Positions 44,660 through 51,948 of a stretch of DNA of 64,000 bases are shown piece by piece; positions within the stretch are counted from its first letter, which is position 1, and every line of letters starts with the position of its first letter. Origin of the DNA: Lachnospiraceae bacterium (GTDB lineage: Bacteria; Bacillota; Clostridia; Lachnospirales; Lachnospiraceae); contig JAIDFQ010000072.1 of NCBI GenBank assembly GCA_029054245.1, positions 1-64,000 on the forward strand, in the 5' to 3' direction. A program made the translations under genes and the position numbers. The notes beneath the pieces were generated by a model, which saw only the letters and a program-made list of their open reading frames with translations, was not told the origin of the DNA and made no database searches.

Positions 44660-45337
44660 CTATTTTTCATACCGATCATATTTTATACCGATTGGGGAAT
44701 CCGGAACCCACACATAACGCCCATAAAATGCATTACGTCCCGTATTGTTCATCACCTTCATATTGTCGTTGTACCTTACATCTGTGCCATAGGACTGTGT
44801 AACAACATACGCAATATCACTGGCATTTTCATAAACAATAGGCATATTATCATGCTGCCCTATTTTTGCCTTTATTTTAACTTTCATTATGCCCGGTATT
44901 TCCGCTTCCCTTCCATATATATCTGGACGTTCGTAGCTGATATCTACTAATTTAACCCCATAATTTTCCTCGGTGTGGTCTGCCATCCCAGCAGTCGGAC
45001 CGCCTACTTGTCCTGTTACAATTTTTGTAAGCGCTGCCTGCTGCTTTGCTGTTTTTGCATCAATATAGTAAGCAGTTGTCCAATTTTTTAAACACATCTC
45101 CCGAGGAGTGGAAAACGCTACTACAAATTTACATCCATCTAATACCACATCTTCAAAATGCCCTTTATCAATAATAAAGCTTAATATAACATCACAAGGA
45201 AGATAATCAGGTAATATTGTATTATGCGCTTGCGCACTGACAAGGCATGGGCAGCTTACATCACAACTACAGCTTTCTATATATTCACCATCCAATTTCC
45301 AATCCGGCCATTGTATATTCAACTTTTCTTCACTCAT
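44660..45337 (-). CDS. DUF1326 domain protein
   Basis: 225-aa cytosolic protein. WPDWKLDGEYIESCSCDVSCPCLVSA at residues 10-35 is the DUF1326 signature, with the four-Cys motif CSCDVSCPC that could bind a metal or a cluster. The middle contains alternating strands (VILSFIIDKGHFEDVVLDG) and the C-terminal half a second beta sheet ending in WVPDSPIGI. Start at 45337 is chosen because GGAGG lies 5 bases upstream; an ATG at 45349 would add 4 residues. First gene of the DUF1326-DUF4418-ABC-DUF2182 unit. Cofactor and function are unknown. Confidence 0.82.
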   Translation of the reverse strand: MSEEKLNIQWPDWKLDGEYIESCSCDVSCPCLVSAQAHNTILPDYLPCDVILSFIIDKGHFEDVVLDGCKFVVAFSTPREMCLKNWTTAYYIDAKTAKQQAALTKIVTGQVGGPTAGMADHTEENYGVKLVDISYERPDIYGREAEIPGIMKVKIKAKIGQHDNMPIVYENASDIAYVVTQSYGTDVRYNDNMKVMNNTGRNAFYGRYVWVPDSPIGIKYDRYEK

Positions 45338-45375
45338 TTTTTCCTCCATTCCGAAGCGTTTTACGCTGAGGAGGC

Positions 45376-45398
45376 GAGCGAAATGTCAGATTTCGCTC
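45376..45398. terminator. Hairpin between the sugar transporter and DUF1326 units
   Basis: GAGCGAAAT (45376-45384) pairs with ATTTCGCTC (45390-45398). There is no T tract on the minus strand, so it may only partly stop transcription coming from the binding protein gene into the DUF1326 unit. A second small stem AGCG/CGCT lies next to it. Confidence 0.4.
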
Positions 45399-45410
45399 TG
45401 CCATCCCTGT

Positions 45411-46436
45411 TTATTCAAAATAATCAGCCATGTTCTCTTTTGTAACTAATTCGAACGGAATCCATGTCTCACCCCCTACATTTTCCCCATTCGCCAGCCC
45501 AAAAGCCACTTCCACTGCCTTGAATCCCTGTCCATAGCCATCCTGAAAAACATCTGCATACATTTTGCCGCTTTCAAGATACTCTTTCGATTCCGGTATC
45601 AAATCAATACCTGATACCAAAATTTTTCCTGATAGCCCTGCATTATCCAATGCATTGCAAGTTCCAATTGCCATCTCGTCATTTTGGCAAAATATTGCAT
45701 CTAAACCTTCTTCACCATATTTCTGGATCCAATTCTCTGTCAATGTCATAGCCCCATCCCTAGTCCAGCTTCCAGTATCTTCTACCACTAACTCAACATC
45801 CGGATATTTTTCAGAAAGAAGCCTTTTCGTTGCTTCGCCACGAATTACTTCCGACGATTGGCCTGCAACACCACTGATCATGCCGATTTTCCCTTTGCCG
45901 CCTAACGCCTCACACAAAGCTGACACCGCCAGTTCTGCTGACTGATTATCATTGGATCCCACAAATGCGTCCGGCTGCAAATCTCCACTAAAAGTATTGC
46001 AGACACCAACTACAGGAATATTTGCTGCATTGCATTTTTCAATAATTGGAACACATGCTTCTGCATCAGCCGCTGTCACAATTATTGCATCAACCTGCTG
46101 GCTAATCATACTTTCTGCCTGCGAAATCTGCTTTGCCGGATCCATATCAGAGTCATTCACAATAAGTTTAATCCCCAACTCATCACATTTATCTTGGGTA
46201 CCCTGAATAAGATCCAACATAAATGCCGTCCGCTCATTGCAAATAAGATAGCCAAAGGTCATTTCGTCTGCCATTTCCTCTACTTTTGTGTCCTCCTCGG
46301 CCGTCTCTGATGGCGCCTCCACGGTTTCCTGTGCTGTTGTTTCAGTCGAAACCGGTGTTTCTTCCGCTTGCTGTCCACAGCCAGCAAACATTGCTACTGC
46401 TGCCCCCAACACCATAGCTACTAATAATTTTTTCAT
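45411..46436 (-). CDS. Sugar-binding lipoprotein, RbsB-like
   Basis: 341-aa solute-binding lipoprotein of the CUT2 class. Lipobox FAGCGQQ puts the anchor Cys near residue 20. An acidic Thr/Glu-rich linker (25-58) leads into a ribose/galactose-binding-type domain (FGYLICNERTAFMLDLIQGTQDKC onward, with QVDAIIVTAADAEA and FCQNDEMAIGTCNAL). ATG at 46436 is followed by a Lys-rich signal peptide. It is the last gene of the unit, unusual since the binding protein is often first or directly after a regulator. Ligand unknown. Confidence 0.88.
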   Translation of the reverse strand: MKKLLVAMVLGAAVAMFAGCGQQAEETPVSTETTAQETVEAPSETAEEDTKVEEMADEMTFGYLICNERTAFMLDLIQGTQDKCDELGIKLIVNDSDMDPAKQISQAESMISQQVDAIIVTAADAEACVPIIEKCNAANIPVVGVCNTFSGDLQPDAFVGSNDNQSAELAVSALCEALGGKGKIGMISGVAGQSSEVIRGEATKRLLSEKYPDVELVVEDTGSWTRDGAMTLTENWIQKYGEEGLDAIFCQNDEMAIGTCNALDNAGLSGKILVSGIDLIPESKEYLESGKMYADVFQDGYGQGFKAVEVAFGLANGENVGGETWIPFELVTKENMADYFE

Positions 46437-46506
46437 TTACTTTTCCTCCTATGTTTTTTATTTAAAACTACAGAATAAATCATTCTGTAATCTTATAACG
46501 ATACCA

Positions 46507-47487
46507 TCATTTCTTATCAGCACGGTCCAATAGTACTGCGGCTATAATGATAATCCCGCTGATTACTTTTTGCCAATATGAGGACACGCCTAGCAGGTCA
46601 AGACCATTGCCTAAAACACCAATAATAAATGCACCTACAATTGTTCCCCACATTTTTCCGATTCCACCGGAAAGTGCAGTGCCGCCAATCACAACTGCTG
46701 AAATCGCTTGTAATTCATAACCCTCTCCTGCATTCGGCTGCCCGACTACGACACGGCAAGCCTGCATTATACCTGATAGCCCCGCCATAAAACCACAAAT
46801 TATGTATACCATCATTTTTACATTCGATGCAGGTATCCCAGAAGCCCTGGCAGCCTCTTCATTTCCTCCTACTGCATAAATGTATCTCCCAAACTTTGTT
46901 TTCCCTAAAATGAATATGGCTATGACAGATACCATGATCATTATTATTACAAGATATGGAATACCGCCAATACTACCGCTTCCAAAACTTTTAAATACAG
47001 AAGATATCCCAGAAACAGGTCGTCCATCTGCTACGATAAGCGCTATCCCTCTGGAAATAGTCATGGTTCCTAAAGTCACGATAAAAGGAGCCACTTTTGC
47101 CTTTGCTACAATTAATCCATTCAAAAAGCCAAATAGCACTCCAGTAAAAATCCCTGCAAAAACAGCCAGGATCGGAGGATATAATGCTGCCCCATTACCA
47201 TCCACTTTCGCAATTATTGCAAATGCTACCCCTGATGCCGCCAGCATAGAACCAACAGATAGATCAATCCCGCCTGTTAATATTACAAAAGTAACGCCAA
47301 TTGCCAATAAGGCATTAATTGAAGTTTGTGTCAAAATCGTAACAAAATTTGTAAATGTAAAAAATTTGTCTGAAATAACGGAAAGTATTGCTATCAAAAT
47401 GATTAGTGCAAATACAATAGCATATTTCCGAAAAATAATTTTCATAGTTTCTCCTGCACCTGCCTTTGAGAAATTGTTCCTATTCAT
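46507..47487 (-). CDS. Sugar ABC permease, RbsC type
   Basis: 326-aa CUT2 permease with about ten helices. The motifs TGGIDLSVGSMLAASG near 70, LGTMTISRGIALIV near 140 and AVVIGGTALSGGIGKMWGTI near 265 are conserved RbsC features. ATG at 47487 has GAGGCGGG upstream; a second ATG at 47445 with AGGAG 5 bases before it may be the true start. It is 26 bases after the ATPase gene and 70 bases before the binding protein gene. Confidence 0.9.
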   Translation of the reverse strand: MNRNNFSKAGAGETMKIIFRKYAIVFALIILIAILSVISDKFFTFTNFVTILTQTSINALLAIGVTFVILTGGIDLSVGSMLAASGVAFAIIAKVDGNGAALYPPILAVFAGIFTGVLFGFLNGLIVAKAKVAPFIVTLGTMTISRGIALIVADGRPVSGISSVFKSFGSGSIGGIPYLVIIMIMVSVIAIFILGKTKFGRYIYAVGGNEEAARASGIPASNVKMMVYIICGFMAGLSGIMQACRVVVGQPNAGEGYELQAISAVVIGGTALSGGIGKMWGTIVGAFIIGVLGNGLDLLGVSSYWQKVISGIIIIAAVLLDRADKK

Positions 47488-47513
47488 TCTTTTCCCGCCT
47501 CTCTGTTCTTCTA

Positions 47514-49004
47514 TTATTTCATGACATATTCCATGATTTTTTCTTGGGTAATATTCTGTTTTTCATCGATTTTCCCAACAAGTTTCCCCTCATGCATGAT
47601 TACGATGCGATCTGAAAGACCAATCAGTTCCGGCATTTCCGAAGATATCACGATTACCGCTTTCCCATTTTTAACAAAATTATTTATCAAATGATAGATC
47701 TCCACCTTAGCGCCTACGTCGATTCCTCTCGTAGGCTCGTCCATAATCAATATTTCTGATTCATCCAGCATGACTTTACCTAAAACTACTTTTTGCTGAT
47801 TGCCACCTGAAAGATTGCCCACCGGATAATTCCTCCCTGGCGTTTTAATATATAATTCCTTAATCTCCTTATCAGCAAGTTCATTCTCTTTCCTGCTAAC
47901 CAATAGTGGGGTTTTAAAATATTTATTTAAATTTGAAAGAGTCAAATTATGCTTAACAGATAAAGGCAGAACCAGTCCAACCCCTTTCCGATCCTCATTA
48001 ATCAGCCCAATTCCGTTTGCAATTGCATCCTTAGGTGTCCGAATCTTTACCGCTTTACCATTTACATAAATTTCCCCCCTGTCAAATTTATCTAATCCGC
48101 AAACACATCGCATAACTTCCGTTCTTCCGGCACCCATTAGACCCGCAACACCTAGCACTTCTCCCCGCCGTACCGAAAAAGATACATCCTCAAAAACCCC
48201 TCTTCTTGTCAGACCATCTATTCGGAGCATCTCTTCACCTGGCTCCACGTTCCTCTGTGGAAAAACATCTGTCAATTTGCGTCCTACCATTGCGATAATG
48301 ATCTGATCGATATCTACCTCATTTGACTGAAACGTATCCACCAGACATCCGTCACGGAATACCGTCACTCTGTCGCTGATTCTCAAAATTTCATCCATTT
48401 TATGGGATATGTAAATGATACCTACCCCCTTTGCCTTCAAATCTGCTATAACCTTAAAAAGGTTTTCTACCTCCCTATCCGTAATTGCTGATGTCGGCTC
48501 GTCCATAACAATAATATTGGCATCGTATGATATTGCTTTTGCAATTTCCACCATCTGCTGTTCTGATACCATCAGACTCTTCATAAGCCTCTTCGGATTT
48601 AAATCTACTCCTACATTAGCCAGCCACTCTGCCGCCTTCTCATTCATTTCCTTTTGATGTAAGACTCCATGATGAACAATTTCCCTTCCAAGGAACAAGT
48701 TCTCCGCAATAGTTAAATATGGAACATACGACAATTCTTGATGGATAATTGCTACACCCATCGACAGCATAACTTTTTCGTCTCTTCTTTCAAGTATTTC
48801 ACCTTTATATACGATGTCACCCGAATCCTGTTTATAGGTTCCTGCTAAAATTTTCATCAATGTGGATTTGCCAGCGCCATTTTCACCCATTAATGCATGT
48901 ACTTCTCCTTCATGCAAATCAAAAGAAACGCCATTTAGTGCAACCACTCCTGGAAATGCCTTGCATATATTCTTCATTTCAAGCAATTGTTTTGCATTAC
49001 CCAC
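47514..49004 (-). CDS. Sugar ABC transporter ATPase, RbsA type
   Basis: 496-aa tandem ATPase. The N-terminal half has Walker A GENGAGKSTLMKILAG near 38-53 and MVSEQQMVEIAKAIS signature near 145; the C-terminal half has a degenerate Walker A (GLMGAGRTEVMR near 290), signature NLSGGNQQKVVLGK near 400 and Walker B LIMDEPTRGIDVGAK near 423. This asymmetry is normal for RbsA/MglA. It probably starts with GTG at 49004 (GGGGAG upstream); an in-frame ATG ten codons in is an alternative. Head of the RbsA-RbsC-RbsB unit. Confidence 0.92.
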   Translation of the reverse strand: MGNAKQLLEMKNICKAFPGVVALNGVSFDLHEGEVHALMGENGAGKSTLMKILAGTYKQDSGDIVYKGEILERRDEKVMLSMGVAIIHQELSYVPYLTIAENLFLGREIVHHGVLHQKEMNEKAAEWLANVGVDLNPKRLMKSLMVSEQQMVEIAKAISYDANIIVMDEPTSAITDREVENLFKVIADLKAKGVGIIYISHKMDEILRISDRVTVFRDGCLVDTFQSNEVDIDQIIIAMVGRKLTDVFPQRNVEPGEEMLRIDGLTRRGVFEDVSFSVRRGEVLGVAGLMGAGRTEVMRCVCGLDKFDRGEIYVNGKAVKIRTPKDAIANGIGLINEDRKGVGLVLPLSVKHNLTLSNLNKYFKTPLLVSRKENELADKEIKELYIKTPGRNYPVGNLSGGNQQKVVLGKVMLDESEILIMDEPTRGIDVGAKVEIYHLINNFVKNGKAVIVISSEMPELIGLSDRIVIMHEGKLVGKIDEKQNITQEKIMEYVMK

Positions 49005-49328
49005 TCACACCACTCCCCATTCTTCTTTTTTCTTGCGTTCACGTGCACGCTATCTGTAAATAGCATCGTACAATATTTATATATGCTTGTAAATGTAAGT
49101 ATTATTTTGTATGTTATTTTTGACACAAAAGAAGAAGGTGGTGGATTATTTTTTGGTCAATATATCCAATGCCATTATTTCTACAGGTTTTTTATAACTA
49201 TATTTTTGTGTGTGCACGCGCCCTATATGTTTGACTATTACTCATTTCCATGCTATTTTAATAAGTATAGGACGTGAAACAATCCAAGTTTATGACAAAA
49301 ATATAGGAATAAAGTGTAGGAAGTATAT
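49005..49328. other. Divergent regulatory region of the Rbs-type locus
   Basis: Intergenic 324 bp between rbsA-type and lacI-type genes. The octamer GTGCACGC occurs twice (about 49042 and 49213), once beside CACGTGCACG; these are candidate operators. No additional gene is seen. The region is A/T-rich. No strong -35/-10 pair stood out. Confidence 0.35.
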
Positions 49329-50354
49329 ATGGTTACATCAAAAGAAGTTGCTGCTTTAGCAGGAGTATCTAGGGGAACTGTTGACCGTGTTCTTAACCAC
49401 CGTGGCGCTGTAAAGCCTGAAACAGAACAGCGCGTCCGCGAAATCGCGCGTGAATTGAACTATCAGCCAAATAAAGCGGGGATGGCATTAGCTGCCCAAA
49501 AAAAGAAAATTACAATCGGGATTTTACTTCTTGGTGCAAATAGTAAAAATCTCTTCTGGAAAGACGTTATGGACGGTGTTACTTACCAGCAACGTAACTT
49601 GTCCGGATATGGCTGCCGTATTCTTGTAAAGCAATCAGCCTTTAATGATCAAGAGCAAATTGATATTATTGACGAATTTGTAAGAGATGGCATCAACGGT
49701 CTTATTATAGCCCCTTGCAATACTCCCAAAATAGCCCGTAAAATTGATGAACTATTTGAAATGGGAATTCCTACTGCTACTACTAATACAGATATTCAAA
49801 ATTCAAAACGAATATTTTATGTAGGGAGCAACTATTATGAAAGCGGTCGTGTTGCCGGAGGATTTATGGGGCTGCTTACAGGTGGATCAGCTAAGGCTGG
49901 CATTGTTACTGGATCTTCTATGGTATTTTGCCACACCGAACGTATCGGCGGATTTTTAAGTACAATTTCGAAGCGCTACCCTCAAATAGAACTCCTTGAA
50001 ATTGTAGAAAATCATGATGATGAACTCAAAAGCTACCACGTTACTTGTCAACTTCTTGAAAAATATCCTGATCTGAACGCTTTGTGTTTCACCGCTGCCG
50101 GCGTACATGCAGGATGTCAAGCGGTCCTGGATTTGAAGCGTGAAAAAGAAATGAAAATTATTTGTTTTGATGTGAATAAGCCTGTCAAAGAATTAATACG
50201 TCAGGGAGTTATATCTGCTACGATTTGCCAGCAACCTTTTCAACAAGGTTCCAAACCGATTAAGCTTTTATTTAACTATCTTACTACAGGAATTGCACCG
50301 GAAAATCCATTGCTCTATACAAAAGCGTTTATTAAAATATATGAAAATCTATAA
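49329..50354 (+). CDS. LacI family regulator with sugar-binding domain
   Basis: 341-aa LacI protein: HTH (VTSKEVAALAGVSRGTVDRVLNHRG at the N-terminus), hinge (KAGMALAAQKK near 50) and a type I periplasmic-binding-like domain (ITIGILLLGANSKNLFWKDV onward, with DEFVRDGINGLIIAPCNTPK). The hinge helix is atypical, ALAAQ instead of the usual SLKT-like sequence. ATG at 49329. It is divergent from the RbsA-type operon, which it probably regulates. The ligand is likely the transported sugar. Confidence 0.88.
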   Translation: MVTSKEVAALAGVSRGTVDRVLNHRGAVKPETEQRVREIARELNYQPNKAGMALAAQKKKITIGILLLGANSKNLFWKDVMDGVTYQQRNLSGYGCRILVKQSAFNDQEQIDIIDEFVRDGINGLIIAPCNTPKIARKIDELFEMGIPTATTNTDIQNSKRIFYVGSNYYESGRVAGGFMGLLTGGSAKAGIVTGSSMVFCHTERIGGFLSTISKRYPQIELLEIVENHDDELKSYHVTCQLLEKYPDLNALCFTAAGVHAGCQAVLDLKREKEMKIICFDVNKPVKELIRQGVISATICQQPFQQGSKPIKLLFNYLTTGIAPENPLLYTKAFIKIYENL

Positions 50355-50395
50355 TCTCATCCTGTAGCATTTCAGAATTTTTTGCAAATGCACAT

Positions 50396-50429
50396 CTGAC
50401 CATAAGCTATCGTCGTAGCTTATGGTCAG
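50396..50429. terminator. 14-bp hairpin between convergent genes
   Basis: CTGACCATAAGCTA (50396-50409) and TAGCTTATGGTCAG (50416-50429) form a perfect stem with loop TCGTCG. It lies between the lacI-type gene and pgmB and can serve both strands, although the T tract is weak. Confidence 0.65.
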
Positions 50430-50464
50430 TGCCTTATTCCGAAATCCCGAGCATATGAAATAAA

Positions 50465-51106
50465 TCATAACACAATATCCTTAAGGTTGGCAAAAGTAGC
50501 CAGCCGATAATCCGTTTTTTCATAGGAAGCGGCATCTCCGATCCCAGCAGCTTTCATTCCGCCGCTCTTTGCCGCTTCGATCCCTGCAACAGCATCCTCT
50601 ACCACCAAGCACTCTGACGGTGCAAGAGAAATATACTCTGCCGCTTTTAAGAACACCTCCGGATCTGGTTTTGATTTCCTAATGTTGGTTCCATCAGAAA
50701 CTGCGTCAAATAACCGATAAAGTCCCACTTGCTTTAAGATGAACTTCGTATTTTTGCTGGAAGAACCAATAGCCACTTTCATTCCTGCCGCCTTCAAAGC
50801 ACTCAGCGCTTCTCTGACTTCCTCCGTCACATCTGCCGGCGTCATAGCCTTAAGTTCTTCTTTATAATAAGAATTTTTCTCTTCTGCAATAGCCAGCTTT
50901 TCATCTTCCGAAAGTGCCGGTCCATGATAATTGCGGAGAATAATCTCAAGACTTTCCATTCTGCTTACGCCCCGCAGCAGGTTATTCATCTCTTCATTAA
51001 ATGAGATGCCGCGTGCATCGGCAATCTTTTTCCATGCACGATAATGGAGTTTATCCGTATGGACCAATACTCCATCCAGATCAAATATGATTCCTTTAAA
51101 CTTCAT
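50465..51106 (-). CDS. pgmB: Beta-phosphoglucomutase
   Basis: 213-aa HAD-superfamily enzyme converting beta-glucose-1-phosphate to glucose-6-phosphate. The nucleophile Asp and the acid Asp lie in FDLDGVLVHTDKLHYRAWK near residues 8-26; AIGSSSKN near 111, KSKPDPEVF near 142 and VVEDAVAGIEAAKSGGM near 165 complete the HAD motifs. Start 51106 is chosen because GGAGG lies 5-6 bases upstream; an ATG at 51118 is in frame. Last gene of the GH65 operon and the expected partner of an inverting GH65 phosphorylase. Confidence 0.92.
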   Translation of the reverse strand: MKFKGIIFDLDGVLVHTDKLHYRAWKKIADARGISFNEEMNNLLRGVSRMESLEIILRNYHGPALSEDEKLAIAEEKNSYYKEELKAMTPADVTEEVREALSALKAAGMKVAIGSSSKNTKFILKQVGLYRLFDAVSDGTNIRKSKPDPEVFLKAAEYISLAPSECLVVEDAVAGIEAAKSGGMKAAGIGDAASYEKTDYRLATFANLKDIVL

Positions 51107-51117
51107 TTTTTCCTCCA

Positions 51118-51933
51118 CTACAGGTCAGCTATCCATTTGCCGGCAAGATTGATCCAGTCTTGACAGCGCTTCTGAATGCCGAATCCTTCCTTCGTAATCT
51201 TTGTTTCTTCATTCGCAAGGGACAGTCCATGCAGCCCCTCTGGAAAAATATGCATTTCTACAGAAATTTGGTTCTCTACAAGGGCCTGTGCGAACATTAA
51301 TGTATTCTGTACCGGTACAGACTGATCCGTCAGTGTATGCCAGATAAAGACCGGCGGCACATTTTTACTCACCTGATGTTCCAGACTGAGGAGCTCCTTT
51401 AATTCCACACTTTTTTTCATTCCCATAAGATTTTCAATGCTTCCCTGATGGGCATAGGCTCCAGATGTAATAACAGGATAAGATAAAAGCAATCCATTTA
51501 CTCTCATCTGTTCCCGTGAAAGTCCAGTTTCTTTTTCCAGCCATTCCTGATTCCAGAACACTCCCAGACATGCCGCCAGATGCCCTCCGGCTGAGAAGCC
51601 GGATACAATGATTTTATCTTCTTTTATGCCATATTCTTTCGCATGCTCTCTTAAATAGGAAACACTCCATGCCAGCTCACATAATGACTGGGGAAATTCC
51701 GCCGGCGCTACGCTGTAGCGCAGTATACAGGCATGAAAGCCTCGTGCCATATACTGTACCGCCACCGCTTCACCTTCACGGTCAGAAGTGAATTCATATC
51801 CTCCCCCCGGGCAGATCAGCACCAGCGGACGCCTTCTATTTGCGTCTATCTCTTCAAAATTATCTAAAATATAAGTATGTAATTTTGCATCTGTCGGCTT
51901 CTTTGTCTTTACCGGAATTACACCATGTTGCAT
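51118..51933 (-). CDS. Alpha/beta hydrolase, acetylesterase type
   Basis: 271-aa esterase. The nucleophile Ser is in VSGFSAGGHLAA near residue 112, the oxyanion loop in LICPGGGYEF near 40, an Asp in WHTLTDQSVP near 200 and a His in GLHGLSL near 232. The HGGGY-like PGGGY loop and size match sugar acetylesterases of the HSL/BD-FAE group. It lies between GH65 and pgmB with gaps of 11-15 bases. It probably removes acetyl or other esters from the imported sugar; this role is inferred from context. Confidence 0.82.
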   Translation of the reverse strand: MQHGVIPVKTKKPTDAKLHTYILDNFEEIDANRRRPLVLICPGGGYEFTSDREGEAVAVQYMARGFHACILRYSVAPAEFPQSLCELAWSVSYLREHAKEYGIKEDKIIVSGFSAGGHLAACLGVFWNQEWLEKETGLSREQMRVNGLLLSYPVITSGAYAHQGSIENLMGMKKSVELKELLSLEHQVSKNVPPVFIWHTLTDQSVPVQNTLMFAQALVENQISVEMHIFPEGLHGLSLANEETKITKEGFGIQKRCQDWINLAGKWIADL

Positions 51934-51948
51934 AACGTCACCCTCTTT

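Noticed and set aside
41318-45337. Bacteriocin or lantibiotic immunity locus
   Set aside because: The MacB-type ABC pair suggested it, but no precursor peptide, modification enzyme or peptidase domain is present, and DUF1326/DUF2182 point elsewhere.
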